64,000 nucleotides of DNA, taken from contig NC_079223.1 of the NCBI RefSeq assembly GCF_029633865.1, positions 628,001 through 692,000 of the forward strand, in the 5' to 3' direction. Both the position numbers and the translations under genes were made by a program. Below are positions 51,701 to 57,700 of the stretch, in pieces; positions within the stretch are counted from its first letter, which is position 1, and every line of letters starts with the position of its first letter. The notes beneath the pieces were generated by a model. That model ran no database searches. It worked only from the letters and a program-made list of their open reading frames with translations, and had not been told where the DNA came from. The DNA comes from Lampris incognitus (Eukaryota; Chordata; Actinopteri; Lampriformes; Lampridae).

Positions 51701-54700
51701 GGGTGAAGCTGGGAGATGGAAGATCTTGGCATCCCGGTGCCCTGAGCCCTGGATAAAGCAAGCTGCTGTCGTTGTTGGAAGTTGACAGCAGGGGGTACTG
51801 GCAAGTACTACTACTGCGGTTACTACTACTACTTTCAGCTGATCCCGTTAGGGGTCGCCACAGCGAATCATCTGTTTCCATCTCTTCCTGTCCTCTGCAT
51901 CTTCCTCTTGTCACACTAACCACCTGCATGTCCTCCTTCACCACATCCATAAACCTCCTCTTTGGCCTTCCTCTTTTCCTCTTCCCTGGCAGCTCCATAT
52001 TCAGCATCCTTCTCCCAATATACATTACATTACATTACATTACAGTCATTTAGCCGACGCTTTTATCCAAAGCGACTTACAATAAGAGCATCATTTAACG
52101 TAGGAGATCAGGAGAACTACTAGTCATCACAGGTCATAAGTGCATCTAAACAAGCATCTAAGAGCAAAACCAGTGCTAAAGTGAAAGTGCAAGAAAGAGA
52201 TTTTTTTTTTTAATGACTGAATTCAATACGTGCTAAGAACAGTAACAGGGTAGTAGTTCTTGAAGAGGTGAGTTTTCAACCTGCGCCGAAAGATGGGCAG
52301 CGATTCCGCTGTCCTGACATCAGTGGGGAGTTCATTCCACCACTGTGGGGCCAGGACAGAAAAGAGCCGTGACTGGGTCGATCGGCAGCAGGGGCCTCTG
52401 AGCGATGGGGCAACCAGGCGTCCCGAGGCAGCAGAGTGAAGTGGTCGGGCGGGGGTGTAGGGCTTGACCATGGCCTGGAGATAGGAAGGCGCTGTTCCTT
52501 TCACTGCCCTGTAGTGTAGGCTAGCACCAAAGTCTTAAACTGGATGCGAGCAGCTACTGGGAGCCAGTGTAGGGACATGAGAAGGGGAGTTGTGTGGGAG
52601 AACTTAGGGCGGTTGAACACCAGACGAGCTGCAGCTTTCTGAACAAGCTCCAGAGGTCTGATGGCCGACGCCGGGGTGCCAGCAAGGAGGGAGTTGCCGT
52701 AGTCCAGCCGGGAGATGACCAGAGCCTGGATGAGCACCTGTGCCATCTCGTCGGTGAGGAATGGGCGAATCCTCCTGATGATATAGAGGAGAAATCTGCA
52801 GGAGCGAGCAACCGATGCAACATTTTCAGCAAACGACAGTTGGTCATCCAGGATCACACTCAGATTCCTCACAGTCCGATTTGGCGTCACCACGGTGTTG
52901 TCAATGGTGATGGCCAGGTCTCGGTGCGGGCAACCTTTCCCCGGGAGGAACACCAGCTCTGTCTTGTCCAGATTGAGCTTCAGGTGGTGTGTTGCCATCC
53001 ACTCCGAGATGTCAGTCAAGCACGCAGCAATGCGTGTCTCTACTTGTGTGTCAGAGGGAGGAAAGGACAAGATCAGCTGGGTGTCATCAGCATAACAATG
53101 GTAAGAGAAGTCATGTGAGCGAATAACAGAACCCAGGGATGTTGTGTACAGGGAGAACAGGAGAGGACCCAGAACCGAACCCTGTGAAACACCTGTAGTC
53201 AGTCTGCATGGCTCCGACACAGATCCCCTCTATCCACACCTGGTAGGAGCGACCCCTCAGGTAGGTTGCAAACATTGAGAGTGCAGAGCCTGTGACACCC
53301 AGCCCCTCAAGGGTAGAGAGGAGGATCTGTTGGTTCGCTGTGTTGAATGCAGCTGACAGGTCCAGGAGTATCAGGACAGAGGAGAGAGAGTTTGCTCTTG
53401 CAGAGTGCAGCAATTCTGTCACTGCAAGGAGGGCCGTCTCTGTCGAGTGACCCACCCTGAACCCAGACTGGTTGGGGTCCAGGAGGTTGTTCTGGTGGAG
53501 GTACAAAGAAAGTTGGTTAAAGACAGCACGTTTTAAAGTTTTGGATAGAAAGGGTAGAAGGGAAACTGGTCTGTAGTTTGTGACATCAGAGGGGTTAAGT
53601 GATGGTATCTTGAGAAGGGGGGTGACTCTAGCAGTCTTGAAGGCAGATGGAAAGTATCCTGCCTGGAGGGAGGTGTTGTTGAGGTGGGTTAGATAGAGAA
53701 GGAGTTCAGGTGCTATAGAATGAAGAAGAGGGGAGGGGACCGGGTCAAGGGAGCATGTGGTGGGGTGACTGGATGTGATGAGGTTGAGGACCTCATCGGG
53801 GGAGAGGGGAGCGAGGTGGGATAGGGTGGGATGTGGAGAGGTGAAGGAGGGTGCAGAGGGTGGGATAGTGCAAGCAGTACTAACCGGGTGGTGAGAAAAG
53901 GAGGATCTGATGTAATTTACCTTCTTGTCAAAGAAGTTAGCGAAGTCATCAGGGAGAAGGGAGGATGTAGGAGGAGGAGGTGGGGGTTGAAGAAATGTAG
54001 AGAAGGTTTGAAAGACTTTCTTATTATTAGAGGCAGAAGATAGGATTTTAGAGCGATAGAAGGCAGCCTTCGCAGCAGAAAGGGAGGAGGAGAAAGTGGA
54101 AAGAAGAGACTGGAAGTTGAGAAGGTCATCTGAGAGTTTGCCTTTTCTCCATTTGGGCTCTGCCACTCTCAGGCTCCGTCTGTCAGTACATACTGAGTCG
54201 GTCAGCCAAGGGACAGGTGGAGTTGGGCATGCAGGCCTGGAGGTGAGGGGACAGAGATTGTCCAGAGAAGAGGAGAGAGTAGAGAGAAAAAGATCATTAG
54301 CAGTGTCATGTCAGGGGGTAGGTGAGAGAAAGATTCAGGTGTAGGGAGGACAGAGGAAGAAAGATAAGTGGTGGAGAGAGAGCGGAGGTGTCTACAGGTG
54401 GAAACCATGTGGGTAGGGGAAGGGGCTGAGGAGGTTGAAGAGAAGAAGAGAGAGTAGGACATGAAATAGTGGTCAGAGAGCTGGAGGGGAGTAACAGAGA
54501 GATTGGAAATAGGACAGTGTCTAGTAAAGATAAGGTCCAGCTGGTTGCCGGTCTTGTGGGTAGGAGGAGAGGGTGAGAGGTGAAGGTCAAAGGAGGAGAG
54601 GAAAGAGAGAAGAGGATCTAGCTTGTCAGTGTGGATGTTGAAGTCACCGAGAAGGATAAGTGCAGAGTCATCAACAGGGAAGTGCGAGACAAGTGTGTCA

Positions 54701-57700
54701 AGCTCCTCCAGAAACTCACCAAGGGGGCCTGCTGGGCGGTACACAACCACAAGGGTGAGTTTGACTGGATAAGAGACAGTAACAGCATGAAATTCAAAAG
54801 AGGGTGGAGAAATTTGTGGAGTGTAAACAAGAGACTATTTCCATTTCAGGGAGATCAGCAGGCCAGTACCACCACCCTGCCTCCCAGCTCTGGGAGTGTG
54901 AGAAAAAGAGTACACATCAGACAGAGCTGCGGGTGGGGTAGTGTTTTCTGGCATGATCCTGGTATCTCTCCTCCACACATGTCCAAGCCATCTCAATCTT
55001 GTCCCTCTTGGTTTGTCTCCAAACCGTCCAACTTGAGTGGTCCCTCTAATATAATCATTCCTAATCCTGTCCTTCTTTGTCACTCCCAGTGAAAATCTTA
55101 GCATCTTCAACCCTGCCACCTCCAGCTCCACGTCCTGTCTTTTCGTCAGTGCCCCTGTCTCCAAACCATATAACATAGCTTGCCTCACAACCATCTTGTA
55201 AACCTGTCCTCTGCATCTTCCTCTGTCACACCAGCCACCTGCATGTCCTCTCTTACCACATCCACAAACCTCTTTGCCTTTCCTTGTTTCCTCTTGCCTG
55301 GCAGCTCCATATTCAGCATTCTTCTCCCAACAAACACAGTATCCCTCCTCTGCACATGTCCAAACCATCTCAATGTAGCCTTTCTTGATTTTTCTCTAAG
55401 CTGTCCAACTTGAGCTGTCCCACTAATATTATACTCATTCCTAATCCTGTCCTTCTTCGTCACTCCCAGTGAAAATCTTAGCATTTTCAACTCTGCCACC
55501 TCCAGCTCCACCTCCTGTCTTTTCGTGAGTGTCACCATCTCCAAACCATATAACATAGCTGGTCTCACTACCATCTTGTAAAATCCATCAGGCCCGAATG
55601 AAATGCTTGGCACAGGGGGGAGGAGCACAGTGCACAGGATTCACTCCTGATGAGACGCAGGAGGAGCCCAGCCCGGAGACACCCCACAAAGCTCAGAACC
55701 TCCATGTGCTAAGTTCTCTGGCTCCCAGCAGAGTAGTTCAGCAGAGTAGGATCAAGTGGCCTCCAACCGGCAAACACAGAGAGTGGGGCCAGTTTGATAA
55801 GGACGTGGCCAAAATCATCAAATCAACAGCAAAGGCTTCGGACTCTGGCAAGGCAGTTCAAGGTACCAACCGAGGAGGAGAAACCACCACTGGCTGAGCT
55901 CCGTTACATCATCAGAAAGAAGCTCTCATGACCCTGCACAAAGCAGAATGGCACAGGAGACAGAGGAGAGAGAGAGCCAGGAAGTGTACTGTGTTTATAT
56001 CTGATCCATTTGTATTCACAAAGCTGCTGTTAGGGCAGAAAAGCAGCAGTCGTCTTGCCTGCTCTAAAGAAGAGGTAGACAACTTCTTGCACAACAATCT
56101 GAGAGACCCTGATAGAAAGCAAGAGATAGGGCCTCTCAGAGCTCTCTTGGACATACCATCGCCCACGGTGGAGTTCAACACCAAAGAACCCACCTGGAGG
56201 GAAGTCCAGGAGGTGGTTACCGCAGCCAGAGCCAGCTCCATTCTGGGACCCAGTGGAGTACTCTATAAGGTGTACAGTTGCTGCCCAGAGCTCCTCAGTA
56301 TCCTCTGGAAGATTCTGCAGGTGATTTGGCACAGGGGGACTGTAGTTGATCAGTCAAGGCAAGCAGAGGGAGTCTGGATATCAAAGGAAGAGAACTCAAA
56401 CAAGCTGGAGCAGTTCAGATCCATCTCGCTCCTCAGTGTGGAGGGGAAGATCTTCTTCAGTGTCCTATCCAGAAAGATGACAAACTTCCTCTGTAAGCTG
56501 TTGTCCTTCTCTTCTCTTCAGTTGGCTGGTGCCCTGTTTGGGCATCTTCCTGGCTTTGACAAATGCCCAGTTAGGATAACCACACTTAACCAGGCCTGTT
56601 TAATGTAGGATTTCTCCCCTTCCCCGGCTGCTATATTATTGGGGACATTGTCAGCTCGGTGGTACAGCGTCCTGGTGACCTCTAGTTTTTGCTCCAGTGG
56701 ATGATAAGAGTCAAACCTTAAGTACTCATCAGTATGTGTTGGTTTATGATAAACTTCAACATGCACACAAAATAATGACAGACCTTTCACACATTCTATG
56801 TTCTGAATACGAACTGTTAATTTCAGGTAGATGTTACAGAACCAGTAGATTTAAAAACAACTGCTTTAAGCTTTCTTTTCTCACAACTTTTATAATATTA
56901 CTTAACAAACAACCAGTTCAGTCCTTACTTACAGTGCATCCGGAAAGTATTCACACCCCTTCACTTTCCCCACATTTTGTTATGTTACAGCCTTATTCCA
57001 AAATGGATTAAATTCCTTTTTTTCTCATCAATCTACACACAATACCCCATAATGAGAAAGTGAAAAAGGTTTTGTAAAAATTTTTGCAAATTTATTGAAA
57101 ATAAAAAACTGAAATATTGCATGTACATAAGTATTCACACTCTTTGCTATGACACTCAAAATTGAGCTCAGGTTCATCCTGTTTCCACTGATCATCCTTG
57201 AGATGTTTCTACATCTTGATTGGAGTCCACCTGTAGTAAATTCAATTGATTGGACATGATTTGGAAAGGTACACACCTGTCTATATCAGGTCCCACTGTT
57301 GACAGCGCATGTCAGAGCAGAAACCAAGCCATGAAGTCAAAGGAATTGTCTGTGGACCTCCAAGACAGGATTGTATCGAGGCACAGATCTGGGGAAGGAT
57401 ACCAAAACATTTCTAGAGCTTTGAAGGTCCCGAAGAGCACAGTGGTCTCCATAATTCGTAAATGGAAGAAGTTTGGATCCACCAGGACTCTTCCTAGAGC
57501 TGGCCGCCCAGCCAAAATGAGCAATCGGGGGAGAAGGGCCTTGGTCAGGGAGGTGACCAAGAACCCGATGGTCACTCTGACAGAGCTCCAGCGTTCCTCT
57601 GTGGAGATGGGAGAACCTTCCAGAAGCACAACCATCTTTGCAGCACTCCACCAATCAGGCCTTTATTTTAGAGTGGCCAGACGGAAGCCTCTGCTCAGTA

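Larger units (their letters stand above)
52018..54958 (-). mobile_element. L2-type LINE, copy 2, inserted in an RTE LINE
   Basis: The 3' end is a (TACAT)n run followed by CAGTCATTTAGCCGACGCTT at 52044, the usual tail of fish L2 elements. Endonuclease at 54750-54202, linker and RT at 54166-52501, and the C-terminal end at 52504-52223, all on the - strand. It is close to copy 1 (30168-33560) over the shared length. The 5' end is truncated at about 54958 inside the TETW region of the endonuclease. Confidence 0.88.
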
